A DNA stretch of 46,559 nt, taken from NCBI GenBank assembly GCA_024408855.1, contig JAKSUQ010000015.1, positions 1-46,559 on the forward strand, written 5' to 3'. Source of the DNA: a bacterium (GTDB taxonomy: Bacteria > Cyanobacteriota > Vampirovibrionia > Gastranaerophilales > Gastranaerophilaceae). The position numbers were made by a program, and so were the translations under genes. Below the pieces are notes generated by a model that was given only the letters and a program-made list of their open reading frames with translations, was not told the DNA's origin and did not search any database. Of this stretch, positions 1 through 9,152 are shown piece after piece (position 1 is the stretch's first letter; every line of letters begins with the position of its first letter).

Positions 1-117
1 CATTTCTTAATGGGGTTTGCTCCGGTAAATTCGGTAAATTCAAGGAATAATCCGTGCTCAAAAAATATTAAAACAAATTTAAAGATTATTGAACAATCAT
101 TTCATCAAACAGTATAA
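1..117 (+). CDS. Possible 3' end of an unidentified gene (partial)
   Basis: The frame beginning at base 1 is open for 38 codons and stops with TAA at 115-117, just before the convergent rnpB. The C-terminal residues are polar and basic (ending KIIEQSFHQTV). There is too little sequence to name a family. An open stretch of this length can occur by chance, and a shorter minus-strand frame (61-1) is also open, so this is a tentative call that needs the sequence left of the window. Confidence 0.3.
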   Translation, partial: HFLMGFAPVNSVNSRNNPCSKNIKTNLKIIEQSFHQTV

Positions 118-132
118 AAAAACATAAAAAAA

Positions 133-495
133 GAACAAAGCAGTTCATAAGCCGTGTTCTGTTTTTAGATAATCATCTGTCTGGTATTGGAATTACTTCC
201 AATCTCAAGCGGTTTTCTCAAACTTAGCGGACACCTCGAACGTCTGATTTCACCTTGCATCCGGCTCGGGTTTACCTGACTGATACCTCTCGATATCATC
301 GGTGAAGCTCTTAACTCACCGTTGCACCATCGCCTGTGATTTAAAATCCATCGGCAGTCTATGTCATATAAGACAATTCATTTCTGTGGCACTATCCACC
401 AACTCACGTCGTCCGGAGTTTCTCCGGGAGCCTGTCCTTGGATGCACGGACTTTCCTCACTTAATAAAAAGCGCGATTATCCGGCTACTTTGTTC
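133..495 (-). ncRNA. rnpB: RNase P RNA (catalytic subunit)
   Basis: This is the RNA component of RNase P, which cleaves the 5' leader from precursor tRNAs. On the minus strand the RNA carries the universal 5' core GAGGAAAGTCCG (458-447) and the 3' core ACAGAACACGGCTTA (162-148), which form helix P4. Its ends pair exactly as helix P1: GAACAAAG at 495-488 with CTTTGTTC at 140-133. The deduced length of about 363 nt is normal for a bacterial type. P1 is followed on the minus strand by T-rich sequence that could terminate transcription. The 5' end lies 12 nt downstream of a TATAAT box. A 78-codon plus-strand open frame across this RNA is not a gene. Confidence 0.96.
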
Positions 496-506
496 TTTTG
501 AATTCA

Positions 507-512
507 ATTATA
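507..512 (-). promoter_or_regulatory. -10 box of rnpB
   Basis: A perfect TATAAT on the minus strand lies 11 nt upstream of the predicted RNase P RNA 5' end at 495, in the 49-nt gap between pgi and rnpB. No convincing -35 hexamer is seen at the usual distance. Confidence 0.6.
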
Positions 513-544
513 ACACAAAGTTAAAAACAAACTTTTAAATTGAT

Positions 545-1933
545 TTAAATTGTAACCAATTTTTCTTGCAAAGAGTTTGCGGAATCTTCGTAACCTGCTC
601 TACCCATCAAAGCATATGTATAATTTTTTGCTTGTTCTACCCCCGGTTGATTAAAGGCATTGATATTATAAAGTTCTCCGGCAATTGCGGTTTGTACTTC
701 AAGCATATAAAGCAACTGTGCCAAATTATATTCATCAACTTTTTCTAAAGAAATTGTCATTGTAGGTCGAGAATAATCTGTCAGCGCAACCCTTGTTGAA
801 TCTGCCTCTGCATTTAATAAATCATTGACAGTCTTTCCGCCTAAATATCCAATCCCTGTATATTCAAATATTTTCGGGATTTCTAATTTCGTATCAAAAT
901 TTTCAACTCTTATAAATGTTATAATTTTGTTATTTGGACCTTCGTTATACAACTGAATTTGAGAGTGCTGATCGGTTGCTCCGAGTGCTTTAACCGGAGT
1001 CGGGCCGACATTCACCCTTTCACCGTTATTATTATACTCTTTTCCCAAGGATTCAGCCCAAAGTTGAACATACCAATCTGATACATATTTTAATCTACTT
1101 GAATAAGGCATCATAACGGATATATTTTTCCCTAATTTTATATCCATCAAGTATTGTATCAATGCTCCTTGAGCAGCTATATTTTCATAAATATCAGTAT
1201 TTTTGAGAGCTAAGTCCATATCTTTAACTCCGCTCATAATCATATCAATATCCAGTCCAACCAGGGCAAAAGGCAATAACCCAACAGCTGAAAATACAGA
1301 AAATCTTCCACCTACATCATCTGGTATTACAAAAGTTTTATATCCTTCTTGATCCGCTAACTGTCTCAAAACACCGACTTTTTGATCGGTTGTTACAACA
1401 ATATTTTTTCTGTAATCATCTCCCAATTCTTTTTCCATCAAATCCTTAATTATCATATATTGGGACATTGTTTCAGCAGTAGAACCGGATTTTGTAATAA
1501 CATTAACCAATGTCTTCTTTAAATCAAGTAACTCTATAAGTCCGTTCATAGAATCAGGATCTATATTATCCATAAAAAATATTCTTGGAAAACCTTTTCT
1601 TTGCTCTTTTGTTAAATAGTTCCAGTAAGGTTTGAGCAAAGCCTCTGTTATTGCAATTCCGCCAAGCGCAGAACCGCCTATTCCAAGAACTAATATATTA
1701 TCAAAACGATTTTCTACCATTGAAGCAAATTCTTTTACATACCAAACGGTTTCTTCACTGTATCCCAAATTCATCCACTGTAACCATTGAGACGGCTTAT
1801 CCTTTCTTTGATTAAGGTCAGTTATAATTCTCTTTATGACAACTTTATATGCCATAAATTCACTATCAATATCCAGACCGTTTTCACTCCCAATAACAAT
1901 TGAATTAACATTCCGATAGTTTAATTTAATCAT
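545..1933 (-). CDS. pgi: Glucose-6-phosphate isomerase
   Basis: Pgi interconverts glucose-6-phosphate and fructose-6-phosphate in the cytoplasm (glycolysis, gluconeogenesis). The 462-aa protein has the two SIS (sugar isomerase) folds: GIGGSALGG at residues 84-92, the phosphate-binding TKSGSTAET at 147-155, the family block QLWAESLGKE, the ATDQHSQIQLY segment with the ring-opening His, and the C-terminal NQPGVEQAK signature with the catalytic Lys. The length is that of the shorter bacterial GPI type. The ATG at 1933 is preceded by an AGGATGG Shine-Dalgarno (SD) sequence. It follows the nuo operon on the same strand but has its own promoter in the 145-nt gap. All landmarks are intact. Confidence 0.97.
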   Translation of the reverse strand: MIKLNYRNVNSIVIGSENGLDIDSEFMAYKVVIKRIITDLNQRKDKPSQWLQWMNLGYSEETVWYVKEFASMVENRFDNILVLGIGGSALGGIAITEALLKPYWNYLTKEQRKGFPRIFFMDNIDPDSMNGLIELLDLKKTLVNVITKSGSTAETMSQYMIIKDLMEKELGDDYRKNIVVTTDQKVGVLRQLADQEGYKTFVIPDDVGGRFSVFSAVGLLPFALVGLDIDMIMSGVKDMDLALKNTDIYENIAAQGALIQYLMDIKLGKNISVMMPYSSRLKYVSDWYVQLWAESLGKEYNNNGERVNVGPTPVKALGATDQHSQIQLYNEGPNNKIITFIRVENFDTKLEIPKIFEYTGIGYLGGKTVNDLLNAEADSTRVALTDYSRPTMTISLEKVDEYNLAQLLYMLEVQTAIAGELYNINAFNQPGVEQAKNYTYALMGRAGYEDSANSLQEKLVTI

Positions 1934-2012
1934 TTTGTACCATCCTGTAAATTTTGTAAGTTACGCATTTAGTTGTTTAAATATATGGTAATTGTGCTTT
2001 TTTCTTACATTA

Positions 2013-2040
2013 ATTGTACTATTAACAATTAAAAATACAA
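2013..2040 (-). promoter_or_regulatory. Promoter upstream of pgi
   Basis: On the minus strand, TTGTAT (2040-2035), a 16-nt spacer and TACAAT (2018-2013) resemble a housekeeping promoter. Transcription would start near 2006, giving a leader of about 70 nt. It lies between the end of nuoN and pgi, so pgi need not depend on the nuo transcript. Confidence 0.45.
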
Positions 2041-2078
2041 GAGTTTATATAGATTATTGATGAGAGATTAGAGTAAAA

Positions 2079-3515
2079 TCAAATATTATACGCTATAAAC
2101 TTGCACAGCCTTATTAATATTTCAGGATAAATTCCCACAATTATTGTAATTAAGGTGCATATTAAAACTACAACTTTTTGAGAATACACCGTTTTAAGAA
2201 CCAATTTATTATCGTCAGGCTGATTCGTTTCAAATAACGGCAATATGAGTTTAAGATAGTAAAATAATGCAAATACCATCAATAAAAGCAAAATAAGTAA
2301 GAACGGAACAAAAATCAGTCCGGAATTGGCAATAGCTGTAAATAAATAAATTTTTGCAACAAATCCTGAAGTTATCGGCAACCCTGCCAAACCTAAAATT
2401 GCTATTGCATATGCAACCGTTAACCCATGATTATATTTGAATAAACCAGAAAAATCTTCAAGATTATTTCCGATATTATTGCATTCGGTCATATTTAAGA
2501 ATCCAAAAACCGTAATATTCAAAATTACATAACAAATTAAATAAAAAATAACAGTTGAAAGATTATAAACAGAAACAAGGCTTGCAACAAGCAGCATATA
2601 AGCAGTATTGGAAGCAGACGAACACGCAAAAATTGCTTTAACATTTTTTTCTCTTATTGCATATGTATTTGCCCAAAATGCAGTTATAATTGCAAATAAT
2701 GCGGTTGCAAAAACGAGTTCAAAACTTGATGACAACGGAAATACAAATAATCTGCATACTATTCCAAATAAAGCTAATGCTGGTATTGTTGATAGAAAAG
2801 CTAAAACAGAGCTTTCACAACCTTTATAAACATCAATAACCCAGTTTGCAAAAGGAAATATTGCGAGTTTTGATATTAGACCGGTAATTGTCATAACACA
2901 AGCAAAGCTATACAAAAGTGAAATATCATTATCAGAAACAAACTTATAAATTGTCATAAAATTTAATGTGGATGTTATTCCGTACAAATACGAAACTCCG
3001 AACAGAAATACTCCGGTCGAAACTGCAGATGTTATTAAATATTTGAAAGCTGCTTCTTTCGAATGATAACCTTTGGCTGAGGCAATCAAAAAATACGTTG
3101 GGAAGGACAGCATTTCTATTGATACAAACAGCGTAAGAAAATCGTTTGCAGAAACAACATTGATTGCTCCTAAAATCGCAGTCAAAAGTAATGCCTGAAA
3201 AGTAAATGCATTTTGCTTAATTTTGAACAATAAATTTTTAGTCAATAGTGCTATAAAAAATCCGCAAGTTAAAATAACGAAGCTGAATAAAAGTGTATAA
3301 CTGTCAGACATAACTGAATTCCTAAATCCAAAATATTGCGGTTCAGTCTGCACCGTTGACAATAAAACTATACTTAAAGATATACCTGTTAATGATATTA
3401 AACGAGCATACCCATAATGTTTGGGAGATATAAACATTGCCGAAAGCAAATTGATTAAAATAAATACTCCCATACAAATTTGCGGTAACATTATATTGAA
3501 CAAATCATTAATCAT
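2079..3515 (-). CDS. nuoN: Complex I membrane subunit NuoN (NdhB)
   Basis: This is one of three antiporter-like proton-pumping subunits of respiratory complex I / NDH-1, embedded in the inner membrane. The 478-aa protein is hydrophobic throughout, with about 14 predicted membrane segments. The conserved membrane Glu lies in FVSIEMLSFPTYFL, and the lysine-containing helix before a broken helix (ISKLAIFPFANWVIDVYKG) is of the proton-conducting type. It is the last gene of the nuoA-N operon; its ATG lies 1 nt after the nuoM stop with a G-rich SD inside nuoM. NuoL, NuoM and NuoN are paralogues; position in the operon and the FPTYFL motif favour NuoN. Confidence 0.93.
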   Translation of the reverse strand: MINDLFNIMLPQICMGVFILINLLSAMFISPKHYGYARLISLTGISLSIVLLSTVQTEPQYFGFRNSVMSDSYTLLFSFVILTCGFFIALLTKNLLFKIKQNAFTFQALLLTAILGAINVVSANDFLTLFVSIEMLSFPTYFLIASAKGYHSKEAAFKYLITSAVSTGVFLFGVSYLYGITSTLNFMTIYKFVSDNDISLLYSFACVMTITGLISKLAIFPFANWVIDVYKGCESSVLAFLSTIPALALFGIVCRLFVFPLSSSFELVFATALFAIITAFWANTYAIREKNVKAIFACSSASNTAYMLLVASLVSVYNLSTVIFYLICYVILNITVFGFLNMTECNNIGNNLEDFSGLFKYNHGLTVAYAIAILGLAGLPITSGFVAKIYLFTAIANSGLIFVPFLLILLLLMVFALFYYLKLILPLFETNQPDDNKLVLKTVYSQKVVVLICTLITIIVGIYPEILIRLCKFIAYNI

Positions 3516-3516
3516 A

Positions 3517-4995
3517 CTAAATTACCCCCAAAAGAATTGAAGGGAAAATACCCAAAACAACCAGCCATACTAAAATTGCCCCTAATACTATAAACTCATG
3601 GACAGATATATCGTTAATTTTTGAGAATTTATCCTGCTGATCCCCCATAAAAGCACAATGCAAGAATTTGAGCATATAACACGAGCTTAAAACTAAAAGC
3701 GGTAAAGATAATATAGAAACAGCCTTAGTAATCATCCCCATTTCTGAGAACATAGCTGATATAATCGTTAGTATTTCACTTATAAACGGAGCAAATAGAG
3801 GTATTCCAACTGAAGCAAGAATAATTAGCGTTGCAAAGCCAAAGAGATTAGGCATCTTTGTTGCAATTCCGCCTAAAGAATTAATATCTCTTGTTTTACA
3901 CCTGACATAAATTATTCCGCATATCATAAACAACCCTGATGTAATTAGTGCGTGAGCAACCATATGAAATACGGAAGCATTTAAACCTAATTTATTAAAT
4001 GCACACAACCCTAACAATATAAGTCCCATATTAGAAATACTTGAATAGGCAACAATTCTTTTAATATCAGTTTGTGCAAAAGCGACAAATGCGGTATAAA
4101 TAATATTAATCAAAGCAAAAACAACCAATATCGGTGCAATTAAAATAAAAGCATCGTGCATCATCTGATAATTAAATCTCAGAATTCCATACGCACCTGT
4201 TTTCAGCAAAATTCCTGAAAGTACCATACTTACAGGAGTCGGAGCATTGGTATGTGCATCCGGCAACCAACTGTGCAGAGGTATTATCGGAAGTTTTACC
4301 CCAAAACCTATAATAAAACAAATAGATATGAATAATTGAATAGCAAAAGGCAAGCCGCCAGCTGATATACTGTCAAATGATGCTGATAATATTTGTGTTG
4401 AAAAATAATTATAATAATGAAGTAACAAAATACCCAAAAGCATAATCATACTTCCAAAGAATGTAAACAACACAAATTTAACCGCAGATTTTTTTGCTTC
4501 TGAAGTCCATTCCAAAGAAAAATTTCCGCCAATAAGAAAATACGCAGGGACAATTTCGAGTTCCCAAAACATAAAGAACACAAACATATCATTTGCCGTA
4601 AATATTCCGAGAACAGCTGACATTAAGAGCAAAAGCATTGAATAATAAAATTTTGGATTTTTGCGAATGTGAATTTTACTTGAAATAGCTGCCAATAAGA
4701 ATATAAAAGAGGTTAAAAGAGTTAATATCATACTGATTGAATCAAGTTTAAATATAAATTGCACCCCTAAAGACTCTATCCAATCAAATCCAAAAAAGCT
4801 AATTTTACTTATATAAGGGTGTTCCGGGTTAAACATTATTAACAATAATACAGAATAAAGCAGGTGAATAGAACAAATACTTTTTGTAAATCTTCTTACA
4901 GAAATTTCGTTATTTGTAAACATTGGCGACATTATAAGAAAAGAAGCCAACATTGGTATAAGTATTAAGATTGGTATTGATATTAGCATTTCCAT
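3517..4995 (-). CDS. nuoM: Complex I membrane subunit NuoM (NdhD)
   Basis: This is an antiporter-like proton-pumping subunit of complex I. The 492-aa polytopic protein has the family Glu in FWELEIVPAYFLIG, the broken-helix segment GVKLPIIPLHSWLPDAHTNA typical of NuoM/NdhD, and AYSSISNMGLILLG further on. ATG 4995 has GAGG eight nt upstream. It sits between nuoL and nuoN with gaps of 17 nt and 1 nt. The length is normal and nothing is missing. Confidence 0.95.
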   Translation of the reverse strand: MEMLISIPILILIPMLASFLIMSPMFTNNEISVRRFTKSICSIHLLYSVLLLIMFNPEHPYISKISFFGFDWIESLGVQFIFKLDSISMILTLLTSFIFLLAAISSKIHIRKNPKFYYSMLLLLMSAVLGIFTANDMFVFFMFWELEIVPAYFLIGGNFSLEWTSEAKKSAVKFVLFTFFGSMIMLLGILLLHYYNYFSTQILSASFDSISAGGLPFAIQLFISICFIIGFGVKLPIIPLHSWLPDAHTNAPTPVSMVLSGILLKTGAYGILRFNYQMMHDAFILIAPILVVFALINIIYTAFVAFAQTDIKRIVAYSSISNMGLILLGLCAFNKLGLNASVFHMVAHALITSGLFMICGIIYVRCKTRDINSLGGIATKMPNLFGFATLIILASVGIPLFAPFISEILTIISAMFSEMGMITKAVSILSLPLLVLSSCYMLKFLHCAFMGDQQDKFSKINDISVHEFIVLGAILVWLVVLGIFPSILLGVI

Positions 4996-5012
4996 ATTTT
5001 TACCTCATTCTG

Positions 5013-6875
5013 TCAATTAATTTTTCCGATATACTCTAATATAGCAGTATATGCTATTACCATTACAAATACCGCAACGGATAATAGTATAAAAGCATAA
5101 AAATTGTATTTTTGTATATTACCGCTTTGAACTTTTAAATCCGATTTTGAAGTCCATCGAGCAGCCCTTATTATTAAATCAACAATTTTGTTTATAATAT
5201 TTTTTTCTACAAATCCAAACAATTTTATTAAAAATTTTGAAATAGTTATTATAATGCCATATTCAGAAAACAGTTTTTTATCAACAAAATCGCATAATTC
5301 AGCAATTTTACCATAGCTTTTTGTTATTACTGTTGTATAGAAAGTATCAAGATAAAATCCTCTCGACAAAATATCATACACATAAGATATTCGAGGCAAC
5401 TTAATTTTTATACATATCAATAAAGTTAACAGTACAAAAAATAAAACGATAAAAGAATTATAGTAAAATGGCACTTTATAATTAACTTGAAGATAAATAA
5501 AGAAAGATATATTTAATAAAATCAAACCGACAGATGGCATTATTTCAAAGGCATTAAAATTGAGCTTTTCTAATCCATTTTTTTGTACAATAAGTATTGC
5601 AATTCTTGTAATATATACAGCGGTTAAAATACTTATAAATAAAATTATTGAACGAGAAATGTCGTAATCGGAAATGCATAAGAAAGATTTTGAAATATAT
5701 CCTGATAAAATTATTCCTGACAAAGACAATCCGCCTAAAATAAATAACCCTAATTTAACATATGACCATTTTTGATTATTGTCAGGCAATGTAACAAAAA
5801 GCATTGATTTGGTTATAGCGTGAGATATAAACATTATAATCGCTACTTTAAAATTCAAAACTCCTAAAGCATAAAAAATTAAACCTAATTGAGCAGAAGT
5901 TGAATACGCAAGTACTTTTTTAGGATTATTTTGAACCAAAGCCGAAAAAGAGCAAATTATTGCAGTTAAAAGTCCGGTTATTGCAATAATTTTTAATGTT
6001 ATACCGCTTAAAGTATAGAAATATGATGTACGAAGAATTAAATATATTCCGAGTGATACTAAGGTAGCAGAATGTAAGAGTGAACTTACAGGAAGTTTTG
6101 CTTCCATTGCATCCTGTAACCAAGTATAAAATGGGAATTGTGCAGATTTTACTGCCGCGGCTATTATAAAAAGGATGCATACAAATAAAAACAAAATGTC
6201 CGGAGTATAAGCATACACAAAAGAGGAAATTGTATTCATATCCATAAACGAAAGCGTAGTTAAACTTTTGGACGGAGAATAGGAATACATCAAGTAAGAA
6301 CAAATAATTATTCCGGTCAAAAGAACAGTATCACCTATTCTGTTTATTATAAATACTTTTTTTGAAGCTAATGATTTTTCAGGTTTTGAGTATTCAAATC
6401 CTATTAAAAGATAAGAAGTGAGACCGACAAGTTCCCAAAAAACATACATCTGATACATATTTGGACTAAATATTAATCCTGACAATGTAAAATTAAACAA
6501 GTTTAACAATGCAAAAAATCTGTACTTTTTTTTATCATTGTTCATATAATATATGCTGAAAATCTGAATTAAAAAACTTACCGTATACAAAGTTAATGCA
6601 AAAATAAGCGCCGCTCTGTCGACATAAATGCCTGCTGAAATTAAAAAATCATTAATTTTTATAAAAGGAATTTGATTTTCATATATTGAATCAATCGGCA
6701 TTGTCGTCAGCATATACCCACATAATAAGCTTCCTGAAAATGATGACAGCAATGTTAAGATATAAATAACATATTTGTTAACATAAACTGCAAAGAAACG
6801 ACCTGCCATTATTATTAAAAATATCCATAACGGTAGCAAAATAATTAAGAATAAATTGTCGCAGATGTTATTCAA
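5013..6875 (-). CDS. nuoL: Complex I membrane subunit NuoL (NdhF)
   Basis: NuoL is the distal proton-pumping subunit of complex I, which also carries the long amphipathic lateral helix. The 620-aa protein shows FWELVGLTSYLLIGFEYS with the key Glu, the broken-helix region AQFPFYTWLQDAMEAKLPVS, and a long C-terminal part with an extended helix and a final membrane anchor, as expected for NuoL. The likely start is TTG at 6875, 2 nt after the nuoK stop, with GGAG about 11 nt upstream. No in-frame ATG near the start fits better. TTG may give lower translation than its neighbours. Confidence 0.94.
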   Translation of the reverse strand: MNNICDNLFLIILLPLWIFLIIMAGRFFAVYVNKYVIYILTLLSSFSGSLLCGYMLTTMPIDSIYENQIPFIKINDFLISAGIYVDRAALIFALTLYTVSFLIQIFSIYYMNNDKKKYRFFALLNLFNFTLSGLIFSPNMYQMYVFWELVGLTSYLLIGFEYSKPEKSLASKKVFIINRIGDTVLLTGIIICSYLMYSYSPSKSLTTLSFMDMNTISSFVYAYTPDILFLFVCILFIIAAAVKSAQFPFYTWLQDAMEAKLPVSSLLHSATLVSLGIYLILRTSYFYTLSGITLKIIAITGLLTAIICSFSALVQNNPKKVLAYSTSAQLGLIFYALGVLNFKVAIIMFISHAITKSMLFVTLPDNNQKWSYVKLGLFILGGLSLSGIILSGYISKSFLCISDYDISRSIILFISILTAVYITRIAILIVQKNGLEKLNFNAFEIMPSVGLILLNISFFIYLQVNYKVPFYYNSFIVLFFVLLTLLICIKIKLPRISYVYDILSRGFYLDTFYTTVITKSYGKIAELCDFVDKKLFSEYGIIITISKFLIKLFGFVEKNIINKIVDLIIRAARWTSKSDLKVQSGNIQKYNFYAFILLSVAVFVMVIAYTAILEYIGKIN

Positions 6876-6877
6876 AC

Positions 6878-7186
6878 TTATAAATCTCCATAATTATCAA
6901 TTTTATCTGATTTTTTATAGCCATACATTAAATAAAATATGTACAAAGCTAATGCAAATTCAACAGCTCCGATTGCAATGTAAAAAAGCGCCATAATATA
7001 ACCATCAAATGACGGACTTCCGCAATAAGTCGCAAAAGCCACAAAATTTATATTCACTCCGGTCAGTATAAATTCTATGCAAATCAATACTTTTATAACA
7101 TTTTTGCATATAATTGAACCTGTCAGACCTGTTACAAAAAGAACTAATCCTACAAATAAATAGTGATAAAGAGTTATATCTATCAT
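6878..7186 (-). CDS. nuoK: Complex I membrane subunit NuoK (NdhE)
   Basis: NuoK is a small three-helix subunit of the complex I proton path. The 102-aa protein has the conserved buried Glu in CIEFILTGVNINFV and a second in AIGAVEFALALYIFY. An upstream in-frame start (7204) exists, but ATG 7186 has a strong AAAGGAG site and overlaps the nuoJ stop as ATGA, typical of translational coupling, so 7186 is chosen. It lies between nuoJ and nuoL. Confidence 0.95.
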   Translation of the reverse strand: MIDITLYHYLFVGLVLFVTGLTGSIICKNVIKVLICIEFILTGVNINFVAFATYCGSPSFDGYIMALFYIAIGAVEFALALYIFYLMYGYKKSDKIDNYGDL

Positions 7187-7707
7187 TGGATTCTCCTTTT
7201 CCAAATGGTTAAACCTGCAACAATCATTGTTAAAATTACGGATAATAACTCAAAAGCATAAGCATAACGGTTGAAAATTCCTTTTGCAAATATTTCTATA
7301 TTATCAAACGAACTTATCACTGAGTTTTCAGTATAATTTATACTGTTAGGATTAATTGTCAAAGAAGTTATTATCAGATAATAAATACCCATTATAAATA
7401 CAAGAGAGGTTAGTAAAACTGCATAACGAAAATTAGTAGTTTTGTTTTCGTCTTTAGTTTTGTCTTTTTGTTGAGTATTTACGAACATAACACTTATGCC
7501 CAACACAATCGGAATTGCAAATCCATATATAGCAAGTTGAACAATGCCGTTGTACTCGGAACCAGACAAAAAGAAAAGAATTCCGGTAACAAAAAAAACA
7601 ACAATAGCTGACAAAAGGGAATAAAATATGTTTTTAAACATAATTGTTAATAAAGAAAATAATATAATTAAAAATACTGAAATATAAAAAATTATTTGAT
7701 TATACAT
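7183..7707 (-). CDS. nuoJ: Complex I membrane subunit NuoJ (NdhG)
   Basis: NuoJ is a five-helix membrane subunit linking the quinone module to the pumps. The protein (174 aa from ATG 7707) has the pattern of NuoJ, including the glycine-rich third helix VQLAIYGFAIPIVLGISVMF. ATG 7722 is also in frame, but GAGG lies about 9 nt before ATG 7707, so 7707 is preferred; nuoJ then overlaps the end of nuoI by 8 nt. The stop overlaps the nuoK ATG. Confidence 0.9.
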   Translation of the reverse strand: MYNQIIFYISVFLIILFSLLTIMFKNIFYSLLSAIVVFFVTGILFFLSGSEYNGIVQLAIYGFAIPIVLGISVMFVNTQQKDKTKDENKTTNFRYAVLLTSLVFIMGIYYLIITSLTINPNSINYTENSVISSFDNIEIFAKGIFNRYAYAFELLSVILTMIVAGLTIWKRRIQ

Positions 7708-8068
7708 TTTCTTTAACCTCATTTGATACGTCGTACAACAATTTTAAATCATGTTTATTATCGGTTGCGAGTTCGTACTCATGGCTCATCCTTATGGCTT
7801 TTTTAGGACAATAATACGCACAATTACCGCAAAATATACATTTTTTCATATCAATTTCAATTTGCTCATCTTTAAAAATAATTGCATTTGCAGGACATAC
7901 TTTCAAACAGGTATAGCATTTGACACAACCGTCGACAACGGCTTTCCCTCTGAAATTTTCCGGCAAATTACTCTTTTTCTCTGGATATTCCAATGTTACA
8001 GACTTTATAAAAAGATGTTTAAAGACTGTAAATAAACTAAGGAAAGTATATTTAATGTTTTTAAGCAC
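7700..8068 (-). CDS. nuoI: Complex I iron-sulfur subunit NuoI (NdhI)
   Basis: NuoI carries clusters N6a and N6b, which pass electrons to NuoB. The 122-aa protein has an N-terminal amphipathic segment and two complete 4Fe-4S motifs, CVKCYTCLKVCP and CIFCGNCAYYCP. It is short for the family (usually 160-200 aa), with almost no C-terminal extension, as in minimal NuoEFG-less complexes. The start codon is GTG 8068, with GGAGG just upstream and an 8-nt overlap with nuoH. In the absence of NuoEFG this subunit is the likely entry point for electrons from ferredoxin; that is inference from cyanobacterial NDH-1. Confidence 0.95.
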   Translation of the reverse strand: MLKNIKYTFLSLFTVFKHLFIKSVTLEYPEKKSNLPENFRGKAVVDGCVKCYTCLKVCPANAIIFKDEQIEIDMKKCIFCGNCAYYCPKKAIRMSHEYELATDNKHDLKLLYDVSNEVKENV

Positions 8069-9152
8069 ACAACCCTCCGCATTTCAGAATTATTATAAAA
8101 AACAGATTTAAGATAGAAATCGGAAGAAGCCAACACCAAGAGAATTTAAGCAAGTCAAAAGATGCCATTCTTGGCAGAGTAGCTCTAACCCATATCACAA
8201 TAAATATTATCAAAAAGGACTTTAAAATAAGCCAAAAAGCCTGTTCAAAGTATATTGCAACATTTCCTATACTTTCCGGCAATAATATCGGTGCTAAATA
8301 CTTTCCAAATGGTGAAAGATAACCGCCCAAGAACAAAACTGATATAAAAAGTGTGTTTGCAAAAAGCATTGAGTATTCGGACAAATAAAACATTGCAAAT
8401 CTCATTCCGGAATATTCTGTATTATAACCGCAAATCAACTCACTTTCGGCTTCTGGCAAATCAAACGGACAACGATTTAATTCGGCAAGAGTACATATAA
8501 ACATAATGATAAATCCGATAATATTAGGAATTATAAACCACCCGACAACACCGTTTGCATTATTTTGTGCCAAAGTAATGTCCGATAGATTTATCGACGA
8601 AGCTAATGCTGCAATTCCAATCAAAGTAAATGCCATAGGCAGTTCAAAAGCGAGAATTTGAGCAATATTTCTTACCGCCCCTATAAGGGAATATTTATTA
8701 TTGCTTGCCCAGCCGCCAAGCAAAATGCATAATACCGGCAAGCTCGCAAATACAATAAAAATAAGCATATTGGTTCGTAAATTTACAAATGTAAATTCTG
8801 AGCTATAAGGAATAATTCCTAAAATAGGAATTACAGGTAAAAATATAAGAATAGGCGCAAGGTTAAACAATACCTTGTTTGATTTGTCAGGAGTAATATT
8901 CTCTTTGCATAACAATTTCAAAGCATCTGCAACCGTTTGCAACACCCCCCATAATCCCACTCTGTTAGGGCCTTTTCTTTGGGTAAACCAACCCAAAAGT
9001 TTTCTTTCAATTAATACTAAAAAAAGTATTACAACCAACAAAGCAAAAAATATAATTATGCCCGGTATAAAGTAAAAAGTTATATCTCCAAACCATTGCG
9101 GAATATTGTATTTTGCTAAAAATTCGATATATAAAAAATACAACATATTCAT
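8061..9152 (-). CDS. nuoH: Complex I quinone-site membrane subunit NuoH (NdhA)
   Basis: NuoH anchors the peripheral arm and forms much of the quinone channel. The 363-aa, about 8-helix protein has the family signatures ERKLLGWFTQRKGPNRVG and LPEAESELICGYNTEYSGM, with the acidic residues of the E-channel. ATG 9152 overlaps the nuoD stop by one base (TAATG) and has GGAGG upstream. It is full length and intact. Confidence 0.97.
   Translation of the reverse strand: MNMLYFLYIEFLAKYNIPQWFGDITFYFIPGIIIFFALLVVILFLVLIERKLLGWFTQRKGPNRVGLWGVLQTVADALKLLCKENITPDKSNKVLFNLAPILIFLPVIPILGIIPYSSEFTFVNLRTNMLIFIVFASLPVLCILLGGWASNNKYSLIGAVRNIAQILAFELPMAFTLIGIAALASSINLSDITLAQNNANGVVGWFIIPNIIGFIIMFICTLAELNRCPFDLPEAESELICGYNTEYSGMRFAMFYLSEYSMLFANTLFISVLFLGGYLSPFGKYLAPILLPESIGNVAIYFEQAFWLILKSFLIIFIVIWVRATLPRMASFDLLKFSWCWLLPISILNLFFIIILKCGGLCA

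Noticed and set aside
1-61. Minus-strand frame open to the left edge, possible TTG start at 61 with some likeness to an aminoacyl-tRNA synthetase N-terminus
   Set aside because: No Shine-Dalgarno, only 20 codons, and the plus-strand frame in the same place is longer and ends in a proper stop.
302-538. Plus-strand open frame of 78 codons
   Set aside because: It lies across RNase P RNA, whose conserved cores and P1 helix are on the other strand.
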